Part shown: one piece after another, positions 43,187 through 50,712 of the stretch | Layout of the letters: each line of letters starts with the position of its first letter | Position numbering within the stretch: the stretch's first letter is position 1 | Source of the DNA: Prosthecobacter debontii | GTDB taxonomy: Bacteria > Verrucomicrobiota > Verrucomicrobiia > Verrucomicrobiales > Akkermansiaceae | Assembly: GCA_945862245.1 (NCBI GenBank) | Contig: CAMAXN010000003.1 | Coordinates: 1 to 64,000, forward strand | Length of the DNA stretch: 64,000 bases | Direction of reading: 5' to 3' | Made by a program: the position numbers and the translations under genes | The notes under the pieces: generated by a model | Database searches by the model: none | Told to the model about the DNA's origin: nothing | What the model saw: the letters and a program-made list of their open reading frames with translations, nothing else

Positions 43187-43453
43187 CTAACTGACGAGGC
43201 CTGCCTTCTTCAGAGTCACGAAGGCGCCGTTCTTGTTGATGGTCTTCAACGCGCGGCAGCTGAGTTTGATGCGCATGAACTTGTTGAGTTCGGGTACCCA
43301 GATGCGCTTAGTCTGAAGGTTTGGGGATACGGTGCGCTTTGTCACCTTGGTTACGTGACGACCGATACCGCCCTTTTTCTTGGCTAAGCCGGAGCGATGG
43401 ATTCTGCCGCCGGAGCGGACGCGGGTTCCTCTGATGCTACAAATACGTGCCAT
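43187..43453 (-). CDS. rpmB: 50S ribosomal protein L28
   Basis: An 88-residue ribosomal protein: MARICSIRGTRVRSGGRIHR, VTKRTVSPNLQTKRIWVPEL and RIKLSCRALKTINKNG are the L28 signature. Cys pairs are absent (single Cys at 5 and one near 62), so it is not the four-Cys zinc form. Cotranscribed with lysA. Confidence 0.95.
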   Translation of the reverse strand: MARICSIRGTRVRSGGRIHRSGLAKKKGGIGRHVTKVTKRTVSPNLQTKRIWVPELNKFMRIKLSCRALKTINKNGAFVTLKKAGLVS

Positions 43454-43537
43454 AATGAAAATCGGTTAACGGGGGCGGAAGAATGGCTTGGGAATTCCAC
43501 ACGTCAAGTCGAATCCTTACCAAAATCTAGTAAAAAA

Positions 43538-44104
43538 TCAGTTTGAGCGGCCTTGGTAGGAGCCGTCTTCGGTTTTCACCGAGATGCGCTCGCCTTGGTT
43601 GATGAAGAGCGGGACGTTCACGTTGAGCCCGGTCTGCATAGTGGCGGGTTTGTAAACGTTGTTGGCGGAGTCGCCCTTTACGCCCTCGGAGGATTCGGCG
43701 ACGGTCATGACCATCGTCAGCGGCAGCTCGATGCTGACGACGAGGCCGTCCGCAATCATAAGGGTGTAGGCCTGTCCCTCGATTAGGTAATTTTTCACGC
43801 CCTCGATGAGATCCGCGTAAACGACCATGTCATCGTAGGTCTCGGGGTGGAGGAAGTGGTAGCCCTCGGTGTCCTTGTAGGAATACTCATGGGCGATTTT
43901 TTCCAGATGGACGCCTTCGAGCGAGTCGTTGGAAGTGAGCCGGAGGTTGGAGACCTTCTTGGACGCCACGCTGCGAATTGACATCTGCACGTACGAAGCC
44001 ATGCGGGGAGGAGTCTTGAGTTCGTGCTCAATCACAACGCATACTTCATTGTTGTGGCGGACTGCATGTCCCTTGCGGAGGTTGATTACGTTGACGCTAG
44101 GCAT
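43538..44104 (-). CDS. efp: Elongation factor P (Arg at the tip loop)
   Basis: Rescues ribosomes stalled at polyproline. The 188 residues show three domains: a KOW-like N-domain (VINLRKGHAVRHNNEVCVVI), the middle OB domain (YHFLHPETYDDMVV) and the C-domain ending GLNVNVPLFINQGERISVKT. The tip loop reads LKTPPRMASYVQ. Where E. coli has the modified Lys34 (PGKGQA), this protein appears to have Arg. That excludes beta-lysylation by EpmA and may mean no modification, rhamnosylation or another chemistry. rpmB follows 84 bp downstream. Confidence 0.93.
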   Translation of the reverse strand: MPSVNVINLRKGHAVRHNNEVCVVIEHELKTPPRMASYVQMSIRSVASKKVSNLRLTSNDSLEGVHLEKIAHEYSYKDTEGYHFLHPETYDDMVVYADLIEGVKNYLIEGQAYTLMIADGLVVSIELPLTMVMTVAESSEGVKGDSANNVYKPATMQTGLNVNVPLFINQGERISVKTEDGSYQGRSN

Positions 44105-44154
44105 AATGGTGTCCGGATGGGGTAGGGGAGTCGGCGGGGCTTGGCAAGGGCTGA

Positions 44155-44195
44155 AAATTCAAAATTCAAAATTCAAATCTCAAGGAAGAGGCGGG
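44155..44195. repeat. AT-rich repeat arm upstream of efp
   Basis: Three tandem AAAATTC-type units run into AAATCTCAAGGAAGAGG. This matches the left arms of the inverted repeats at 7911, 17480 and 30853 but without a clear right arm. Related AT-rich runs lie at about 44547-44570, 45828-45858 and 62598-62634. Confidence 0.5.
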
Positions 44196-44249
44196 AAAGC
44201 GAGCGATCTCAAAATTCCAATGAGTTCCTCTGCAACCTCGGATTTCGGG

Positions 44250-44337
44250 TTGAACCGCCAAGTTCGCCTAGTAAGAAAAGTGAAGAATTCAAAAAAACAA
44301 TTCCTCCTTGGCGAATTTCTCTTCCTTGGCGGTTCAA
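44250..44337. repeat. Long inverted repeat TTGAACCGCCAAG / CTTGGCGGTTCAA
   Basis: Perfect 13-bp outer arms (44250-44262 and 44325-44337) with a second inner pair TTCGCC/GGCGAA (44263-44268 and 44310-44315). It is part of the 467-bp non-coding stretch 44105-44571 between efp and ribBA, which otherwise holds the AT-rich arm at 44155 and no convincing gene. Confidence 0.7.
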
Positions 44338-44571
44338 ATTCTTCTCAATCGGACAGGCTGCAACCAGCTTACTTCGTTTTTCCATCGCTAACCCAAAAAG
44401 CTGCGGATGAGAACCGCAGCAGTCAAAAGCCTCCGGCGGTATGGATATGCGTAAGGACTTTTGGCAGATGGTGAAGGTAAACTAGTATCGGGAAAATGAT
44501 GAGAAACTTGGACATCATTACTCCCGGCTTCGATTCCGAACCTTAGGGTTCAAAGTTTAAAACTTAAAGTT

Positions 44572-45771
44572 TCACAACGTGTGCCCCATCCTGATCCGCT
44601 TCGTATCCAGATACTTCTGGTTGTGGATGTTGGCGGGGAGGGAGAGAGGGAGTTGTTCAGTGATTTCTAGGCCGTAGCCTTCAAGACCGACTACTTTTTT
44701 TGGGTTGTTGGTGAGGAGCTTGATGCGGCGGATGCCAAGGTCATGGAGGATTTGGGCGCCCATGCCGTAGTCGCGGAGGTCGGAGGCGAAGCCGAGTTTC
44801 TCGTTAGCCTCGATCGTGTCGAGTCCCTGCTCCTGGAGCTTGTAGGCGTGGATTTTTGCTGGCAAGCCGATGCCACGGCCTTCCTGGCGGAGATAAAGAA
44901 GAACGCCACCCTCTTCGGAAATACGCTTCATTGCGGCGGCGAGCTGTGGGCCGCAATCGCAGCGTTGGGAATGGAACACATCGCCGGTGAGGCATTCGGA
45001 ATGGACGCGGACGAGGGTCGGTTTCTCGGGATCGATCTCGCCTTTCGTTAGGGCGAGGTGGTGGGAATCATCGATGGAAACGGTGTAGAGGTGGCAGTCA
45101 AAATCGCCGAACTCCGTGGGCATGAGGATCGTTTGATCGCGCTTGACGAATTTCTCGGAGCGGCGGCGGTATTCAATGAGCTGGGCGATAGTGCAGGCCT
45201 TGAGGCCGTGCTTTTTCTGATATTCCCCGAGTTCACCCACGCGGGCCATGGTGCCGTCCTCGCCCATGATCTCGCAGATCGCGCCTATGGGCGGAAGTCC
45301 TGCAAGGGTGGCGAGATCGGTAGCTGCTTCCGTGTGGCCGGCGCGGCGTAGAACGCCGCCGGGCATGGCTTGAAGCGGAAAGATGTGGCCGGGTTTCACG
45401 AAGTCATCGGCGTGCGCTTTGGGATCGGCGAGGAGGCGTATCGTGAGGGCTCGGTCGGCGGCGGAGATGCCGGTGGATATACCCTTCGCTGCGTCCACGG
45501 AGACGGTGAAAGCGGTTTTCATGCCTTCATGGTTGCGGCGGGCCATCTGGGGGAGGTCAAGTTCCTCCGCGCGCTCGGCGGAAAGGGGCGAGCAGATCAG
45601 GCCACGGCCGTGAATGGCCATAAAATTCACCATCTCCGCCGTGCACAGAGAAGCTGCTCCGATTAGGTCTGCCTCGTTTTCGCGGTTCGGATCATCGGCG
45701 ACAATCACAAGTTTTCCGTCGGCAATTTCGGCGATGACCTCGCTGATGGGGTGGAATGTGAGGGAAGACAT
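44572..45771 (-). CDS. ribBA: Riboflavin bifunctional enzyme: DHBP synthase / GTP cyclohydrolase II
   Basis: Makes both riboflavin precursors. The 399-residue protein has an N-terminal DHBP synthase domain (VADDPNRENEADLIGAASLC, HGRGLICSPLS, GHTEAATDLATLAGLPPIGA) to about residue 205. GTP cyclohydrolase II follows with zinc ligands in CLTGDVFHSQRCDCGPQLAA, then LRQEGRGIGL and LLTNNPKKVVGLEGYGL. ATG 45771 (MSSLTFHPISEV) is chosen; a TTG two codons upstream is possible. No FMN riboswitch could be recognised in the short leader. An AT-rich run follows upstream at 45828. Confidence 0.96.
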   Translation of the reverse strand: MSSLTFHPISEVIAEIADGKLVIVADDPNRENEADLIGAASLCTAEMVNFMAIHGRGLICSPLSAERAEELDLPQMARRNHEGMKTAFTVSVDAAKGISTGISAADRALTIRLLADPKAHADDFVKPGHIFPLQAMPGGVLRRAGHTEAATDLATLAGLPPIGAICEIMGEDGTMARVGELGEYQKKHGLKACTIAQLIEYRRRSEKFVKRDQTILMPTEFGDFDCHLYTVSIDDSHHLALTKGEIDPEKPTLVRVHSECLTGDVFHSQRCDCGPQLAAAMKRISEEGGVLLYLRQEGRGIGLPAKIHAYKLQEQGLDTIEANEKLGFASDLRDYGMGAQILHDLGIRRIKLLTNNPKKVVGLEGYGLEITEQLPLSLPANIHNQKYLDTKRIRMGHTL

Positions 45772-45856
45772 GGGCAAGAAGTGAGAAGTTAGAAGTGGAA
45801 GAGACGTGAAGCGGAAGTCCCTAGGTTTTTGAAATTTGAGATTTGAGATTTGAATT

Positions 45857-46423
45857 TTAGTTAAGGAAGGGATTCTGCGGTGCTTGGGAGAGGAGGTGGT
45901 GGTAGGGAGAGATATCTTTGAGAATTTCGTTCCAGAGGGAGAGGTCGTGAGCGCGGGAGAGCAGGGTGTGGTCGGGCTTAAGGGGAATCCAAGTATTTCG
46001 TGTCAGTTCGTTTTCCAACTGTCCTGGCGACCATGCGGAGTGGCCAATGCTGGCGCGAACGATCTGGCCGGGCATGCCGATGAGGTTCGCGGCGGCTTCG
46101 GCGGAGATGCGTGGACGGTAGCGGAGACCATCGGTATCGCTCCACGAGAAGGAGGAAAAGGTCAGTTCATCGGTGGCAAGGGGCCCACCGTGATAAACGG
46201 GGAGTTTCCGCAGCGCCTTGAACTCTGGCTTAGGCAGTAACTCGCCGACAGTGGTTTCGGTACGGTGGTTGATAATAGCACCCGCCGCCCCGTCGTTAGC
46301 GGTATGATGGGAGAGTATAATCACGGAATGGTCGAAGGTGCCGTCGGCAAGGCTTGGCGACGCGATCAGCAACTGCCCGCGGAGCGAGAAGGATTGTTCG
46401 GATGTTGCGGAATTGTCGACCAC
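45857..46423 (-). CDS. YqgE/AlgH family protein (UPF0301)
   Basis: A 188-residue cytoplasmic protein of the YqgE/AlgH family, whose role is unclear (AlgH was linked to alginate regulation in Pseudomonas). Family features: LRGQLLIASPSLADGTFDHS, VIILSHHTANDGAAGAIINH, PVYHGGPLATDEL, IGHSAWSPGQLENELTRNTW. It is about 85 bp upstream of ribBA on the same strand. Its start lies close to a palindromic repeat and the toxin remnant. Confidence 0.92.
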   Translation of the reverse strand: MVDNSATSEQSFSLRGQLLIASPSLADGTFDHSVIILSHHTANDGAAGAIINHRTETTVGELLPKPEFKALRKLPVYHGGPLATDELTFSSFSWSDTDGLRYRPRISAEAAANLIGMPGQIVRASIGHSAWSPGQLENELTRNTWIPLKPDHTLLSRAHDLSLWNEILKDISPYHHLLSQAPQNPFLN

Positions 46424-46478
46424 GCGAGAAACATCATGCCTGTGGTGGGAAACTTCAAGGACGATGGATGGTGGCTGC

Positions 46479-46553
46479 GGCGTCCCGCCGCCCGTTGTTT
46501 CATATCGCGGCGGGACGCCGATTTCACAGCCTGCCGCGGGACGCGGCAGCTAC
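46479..46553. repeat. Double-hairpin repeat, copy C
   Basis: Hairpin 1: GGCGTCCCGCCG (46479-46490) and CGGCGGGACGCC (46508-46519), perfect 12-bp arms. Hairpin 2: CTGCCGCG-GGA-CGCGGCAG (46531-46549), then CTACG. Hairpin 2 and its flanks match copies A and B (24666, 25188), with paired C/G and G/C changes that keep the stem. It forms the 3' edge of a truncated toxin gene. Confidence 0.78.
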
Positions 46554-46742
46554 GATTAGAATTTCCGCGCGGTAGCTACCGGTGACGCGAACCGAACAAA
46601 AATCGCCGACCTTTTTGAAATGCAGCGAGGAATGGCGGGGATCATTAAGTCAGAGCTCATAATGTCTCCTTGCCCGGTTGCGGATGTTGGCGGGCAGTTT
46701 TCGATAACCTTCACAGGAAGAGGGTACGGCCTTACTCTTCAT
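46524..46742 (-). pseudogene. Truncated RelE/ParE-like toxin gene
   Basis: Downstream of the antitoxin, one frame reads MKSKAVPSSCEGYRKLPANI, RNRARRHYEL, a TGA stop at 46652-46650, then LNDPRHSSLHFKKVGDFCSV and RVTGSYRA. The pattern of RKLP..I...AR..YEL(W)L.DP.H.SLHFKKV....SVRV...YRA is that of a RelE/ParE-type toxin; the TGA stands where a Trp codon (TGG) is expected. After SYRA the frame runs straight into repeat copy C, so the usual C-terminal WFWIG.H.EY end is missing. Its ATG overlaps the antitoxin stop by 11 nt. The gene should be inactive. Confidence 0.68.
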
Positions 46743-46947
46743 GCGCTGGGAAGGGCGTAGATTGTCCGGCTCGGTGTTCGGCCAAGGCGCGCTGGGCTAC
46801 CTCGTTGAGCCTGCCGCTGTTCACGTCCTGCTCGAACCTGCGATCCCACTCATCAGCAACGCGTTGTTCGATGCGGTCGACCAACGCCATTATCTGATCC
46901 TGTCGGAGGCGGTCGATGGCTTCCTCGATTTCCAACAGACTATCCAT
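46732..46947 (-). CDS. Antitoxin-like small protein (orphan)
   Basis: A 71-residue helical protein (SLLEIEEAIDRLRQDQIMAL, DEWDRRFEQDVNSGRLNEVA, QRALAEHRAGQSTPF). The pattern of E/D..SGRL..... A...AG....P is typical of antitoxins paired with RelE/ParE-like toxins in this phylum. Its stop overlaps the start of the broken toxin gene, the usual coupled arrangement. With the toxin dead it is likely an orphan relic. It lies 115 bp from the end of rnr, same strand. Confidence 0.7.
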   Translation of the reverse strand: MDSLLEIEEAIDRLRQDQIMALVDRIEQRVADEWDRRFEQDVNSGRLNEVAQRALAEHRAGQSTPFPAHEE

Positions 46948-47062
46948 AGGTGCGAGGTATTAGCTAACAAAAGCCTCTCAAGCGCCTGCTGCCAACCAAA
47001 CTCCGGCTGCGCGAGAAATTACCCTGAGGGGCGACCGAAGATCGCCCCCACGAGGTGCTGGG

Positions 47063-49450
47063 CTATCTCCGACTGCGTGAGGAGCCGCCGCGCTTTTTCT
47101 GCGGGCCAGTTTTTGCGGCCGGCTTTGGCGTGGGTTTCTTGTTACCTTTCGCGTGGCCTTTTGCGGATGGGCGGATGCCTTTACCGGGCTTCACTCCCTC
47201 GGTGGTGGGCGCACCGGCGACGGCGAAATCGACGAAGCGTTTCACCTTGTCGATGGCGATGATGCGTAGCGGTAGCTTCATGCCGAGGGCAAGGCGGCGG
47301 CCGTCGAAGGAGGTCCATGCCATGTTGTGTTGTTCGAAGCGCCAGTTACTGGAGCGGGGAAGATCCTCGCGCTTGACCACACCGCGGACGCCCATGTCGG
47401 GAATTTCGACCATCAAGCCCATCGGGCGGACGTCGGTGATGACTCCGTTAAATATTGTTTCCTCACCTTGATTTTTGGCGAGGTCAGTCGAGGCGATGAG
47501 CTCTAGGTATTCTAAGAGCTTGATCTGTTTCGTCTCGGACTCGGCCTCGGAGGAGGTGCGCTCGGTCTCGGAAATGTGGCGGGCGATGTCGCGCAAATCC
47601 GCTTGAGACGGGGTGCGGTCGGGATGCTTCGGCGGGTTTTCCAAAAACGGCTGCAGCGAGCGGTGGACGATAAGATCGGCGTAGCGACGGATCGGGGAGG
47701 TGAAATGGGTGTAGTCCGTTTTCGCTAGGCCGTAGTGGCCGAGGGGATCGGCGGCGTAGGCGGCGCGCTTGAGCGATTTCAGCAGGCCGAGCTTGATCTG
47801 GTGCTCCTCGGCGCTGCCCTTGGAGGCATCCAACAAGGCTTGAATGTGGGAGCGGTTCGTGAGGTCACCGGGCGTGTAGCCGTATTGTTTTGCGGTCTCC
47901 GTGTAGTCCAGTAGGCGGGATGGATCGGGATCCTCGTGGATGCGGAAAATGGAAGGCTTCGAGCGCTCGCGCAGGATTTTAGCCACGGATTGGTTTGCGA
48001 TGAGCATGCATTCCTCGACGAGTTGGTGGGACTCCGTGTGGACGACGGTATGCGCCTCGCAGGCGCGGCCGTTCTCATCGAGCTTGATCTTGATCTCGGT
48101 CATCTCAAGGTCGAGCGCGCCGTTCGCGAAGCGATTTTTCCGCAGTAGCGACGCCATTTTCCATGCCTCCTTCACCGAGCCGACAAGATGCGGATCGGAG
48201 CCTTCCGGTGCGCCTTTTCCGTCAAGGATGGCCTGTGCCTGCTCGTAGGAAAGTTTCGCGCGCGAGTGGATCACGGCATCGACGAATTTCGTGTTGAGGA
48301 TGTGGCCATCTGCGGAAATCTCGATGATCGCGCACTTGGTGAGTCGATCCACATCCGGCTTGAGGGAACAGATTCCGTTGGAAAGCTCAACCGGCAGCAT
48401 GGGCAGCACGCGGTCCACGAGGTAGGTGGAGTTGCCGCGCTCGACGGCTTCCTTGTCCATCGGCGAGCCAGGCTTGATGTAGTGGGAAACGTCCGCGATG
48501 TGCACCTCTAACAGCCAGCCACCGGCCTTGGTTTTCGCGATGTAGATCGCATCGTCGTGGTCTTTCGCGTCGGCGGGGTCGATGGTGATGACGAGCTTGC
48601 TGCGGTGGTCGCGGCGGCGGGCGATCTCCGCCTCGTCGGGTTGCTCCGGGACGGCGCGCGCCTCGCGCAGGACTTCCTCGGGAAAGGAGGTGTGCAGGCC
48701 GTAGCGGGCGATGGTGGAGAGAATGTCCACGCCCGCATCGCCGGGCCATCCGAGTACTTCGATCACGCGCCCGATGGGATCGGTATTCGAGTTCGCCCAG
48801 CTTTCCAGATCGACAACGACGAGTTGGCCTGGCTCGGCGGTCGTGTCGCCGGTGATGTTGATGCGGCCCTCGAGCGCCTTGTCGTCGGTTTCTACCCAAG
48901 CGAACTTGTTTTTCTTTCGGAAAATGCCGACGATGCGCCCGGACCGGCGGGAAAGGATTTCGATGACGGCGCCACGCATTTCCTGATCGTCTGCGACGGC
49001 GCCACGCTGGCGGGGTTTCTGGCTTGGTGCGGAGGGGGCAATGCGGACGTTGTCGCCATCCAGTGCCGTGGCGGTTTTGTCACGGGGGATGAATATGCGG
49101 GAATGTATTGTGAAGTCGATACCGTTGGCCTCGTTTTGCACATCGCCGATGATCGGGTAGAAAAAGGCGTGGCCGTTGGGCAGAAACTTGATTGAGCCGG
49201 TGAGTGAGCCTTTCGCGGTGGTCTTCGCAGTTGCTTTGCCATCCGGTTTCTTTTTTTGCTCCGGTATTATTGGCAGCGAGTAGAGTTTTTTCGAACTGCA
49301 TGCGATCAGCTTCGCTGCGGTGAGGTCTTCCAAAACGCCGCCGAACTCGCCGTTGCGGTCAACGGCGAGTTCGAGCACTTTTGCGATCTGTGTTCTGGAA
49401 AAGGTTTTCTCCGGGTTCTGTTGGAGAAGATCGAGTATTCGTATGCGCAT
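47063..49450 (-). CDS. rnr: Ribonuclease R
   Basis: Processive 3'-5' exoribonuclease for structured RNA and mRNA/rRNA quality control. The 795 residues comprise a winged-helix N-domain (MRIRILDLLQQNPEKTFSRT), cold-shock domains (GSIKFLPNGHAFFYP, IPRDKTATALDGDNV), the RNB catalytic domain with metal-binding Asp residues in TIDPADAKDHDDAIYI, YTHFTSPIRRYADLIVHRSL, and an S1 domain near 650-740 (FNGVITDVRPMGLMVEIPDM). A Lys/Arg/Pro-rich basic tail closes it (KKRGGSSRSRR), as is usual in RNase R. The start ATG 49450 fits the family. Confidence 0.96.
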   Translation of the reverse strand: MRIRILDLLQQNPEKTFSRTQIAKVLELAVDRNGEFGGVLEDLTAAKLIACSSKKLYSLPIIPEQKKKPDGKATAKTTAKGSLTGSIKFLPNGHAFFYPIIGDVQNEANGIDFTIHSRIFIPRDKTATALDGDNVRIAPSAPSQKPRQRGAVADDQEMRGAVIEILSRRSGRIVGIFRKKNKFAWVETDDKALEGRINITGDTTAEPGQLVVVDLESWANSNTDPIGRVIEVLGWPGDAGVDILSTIARYGLHTSFPEEVLREARAVPEQPDEAEIARRRDHRSKLVITIDPADAKDHDDAIYIAKTKAGGWLLEVHIADVSHYIKPGSPMDKEAVERGNSTYLVDRVLPMLPVELSNGICSLKPDVDRLTKCAIIEISADGHILNTKFVDAVIHSRAKLSYEQAQAILDGKGAPEGSDPHLVGSVKEAWKMASLLRKNRFANGALDLEMTEIKIKLDENGRACEAHTVVHTESHQLVEECMLIANQSVAKILRERSKPSIFRIHEDPDPSRLLDYTETAKQYGYTPGDLTNRSHIQALLDASKGSAEEHQIKLGLLKSLKRAAYAADPLGHYGLAKTDYTHFTSPIRRYADLIVHRSLQPFLENPPKHPDRTPSQADLRDIARHISETERTSSEAESETKQIKLLEYLELIASTDLAKNQGEETIFNGVITDVRPMGLMVEIPDMGVRGVVKREDLPRSSNWRFEQHNMAWTSFDGRRLALGMKLPLRIIAIDKVKRFVDFAVAGAPTTEGVKPGKGIRPSAKGHAKGNKKPTPKPAAKTGPQKKRGGSSRSRR

Positions 49451-49642
49451 GTGGCAATCTGTAAAGGTGGCGGCTTCGTGTCCTCCTACGCTTTAATGCG
49501 AGGAGTTTCCAAGATGCCTAGGAGAATCTATCCGGCAGAAGTGCCCGTGACAAGGCCGGCTTTCAAGTTCGGCGGATCCGGTATGGGCGTGATGCCACCA
49601 AAAGCATTGCAAACCAAAGCTCTCTCACTTTCGCTCTTGTCT

Positions 49643-50710
49643 ATGCATGGATCGCTGCTGCTGCTGGGGGTGAAGGGAACGGAGCTTTCATCTGAGGAGG
49701 CGGCTCTTTTCATGAAATTGCAGCCGGCGGGGTTTATCCTTTTCAGTCGGAATATTGCAACCCCGGAGCAAGTACGGAAACTGACAGATGATCTTCGCGA
49801 ATTTTCCTGTGACGATCCGATTCTCGGCATCGATCAAGAGGGTGGACAGGTCACACGAACGGCTGCCATCGCGCCCGCATGCCCTTCGGCTTCAGCGTTT
49901 GCCTTGAATCCGCAGACGGAACAGATCGCTAGGGCGGGGGAGGCAACGGCAGAGTTGCTGCGGATGCTTGGGCTAAACCTGAACTTTGGGCCAGTGCTTG
50001 ATCTTGACCATTTTCCCGGGACGCAAAACGCGCTGCGTCAGCGTTGTTGGGGACGGGATGCGCAGGATGTAATTAACCGAGCGGGGATTTGGAACCGCTG
50101 GACGCGCAAGCACGGGATGCTCGGCTGCGGCAAACATTTCCCGGCCTGCGGGCGTGCGATGAGCGATCCGCACGAAGATCTGCCTTTCTCCCAAGCCACC
50201 AAGGAAGAAATGATGCGCGAGGACGTGATCCCATACACGGCGCTGATGCCGGAGCTCGACGCCGTGATGCTGGCTCATGTAATATTCCCACAGATCGATG
50301 CCGAGTTTCCCGCCTCGCTTTCAAAACGCATCGTCACAGGTTGGCTGCGGGATCAGCTCGGGTTTGATAAGCACCTAGTAATGACCGACGACCTTGATAT
50401 GGGCGCGATTGTGAACCGCTATGGTCGCGGCGAGGACGTTAAATTAGCGATCGCCGCCGGCAACGATCTCGCGATGATTTGCCACCAGACGGAGACAGCG
50501 GAAACAGCTGCGAAAGCCATCGCAGAATTACCCTTAGGTGTCCGCGACGATGCGCGGGCGAGGGTGGAATCTTTTCGTAAAAAGCTCTCTCCCCCCACCC
50601 AGTTCACTCAGGGGAAATGGGATGCGGTCTGCGCGAAGATTCAAGCGATACGCGACACCATTCCAGAGCCCGAGGCGGGGGATGAGCGAAGCGCAGTGAC
50701 GCGGTATTGA
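49643..50710 (+). CDS. Glycoside hydrolase family 3 protein, NagZ-like
   Basis: A 355-residue GH3 beta-N-acetylhexosaminidase-like protein, probably for peptidoglycan recycling. From ATG 49643: MHGSLLLLGVKGTELSSEEA, PAGFILFSRNIATPEQVRKL, GIDQEGGQVTR, NLNFGPVLDLD, the loop GKHFPACGRAMSDPHEDLP with the Asp-His dyad as DPH (usually DSH), and nucleophile Asp in VMTDDLDMGAI. The usual KHFPGHG is KHFPACG, a change near the active site. The open frame extends upstream across the rnr start region; that part is not homologous. Its stop lies 2 bp from the convergent gene at 50713. Confidence 0.85.
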   Translation: MHGSLLLLGVKGTELSSEEAALFMKLQPAGFILFSRNIATPEQVRKLTDDLREFSCDDPILGIDQEGGQVTRTAAIAPACPSASAFALNPQTEQIARAGEATAELLRMLGLNLNFGPVLDLDHFPGTQNALRQRCWGRDAQDVINRAGIWNRWTRKHGMLGCGKHFPACGRAMSDPHEDLPFSQATKEEMMREDVIPYTALMPELDAVMLAHVIFPQIDAEFPASLSKRIVTGWLRDQLGFDKHLVMTDDLDMGAIVNRYGRGEDVKLAIAAGNDLAMICHQTETAETAAKAIAELPLGVRDDARARVESFRKKLSPPTQFTQGKWDAVCAKIQAIRDTIPEPEAGDERSAVTRY

Positions 50711-50712
50711 GG

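Noticed and set aside
44196..44571. Short ORFs between efp and ribBA, and a possible FMN riboswitch
   Set aside because: The ORFs cross repeats and lack starts or domains. The ribBA leader is on the other side (after 45771) and is too short and AT-rich for the FMN aptamer.
49256..49642. Long N-terminal extension of the GH3 ORF
   Set aside because: Overlaps the start of rnr on the other strand and has no homology; the family N-terminus begins at 49643.
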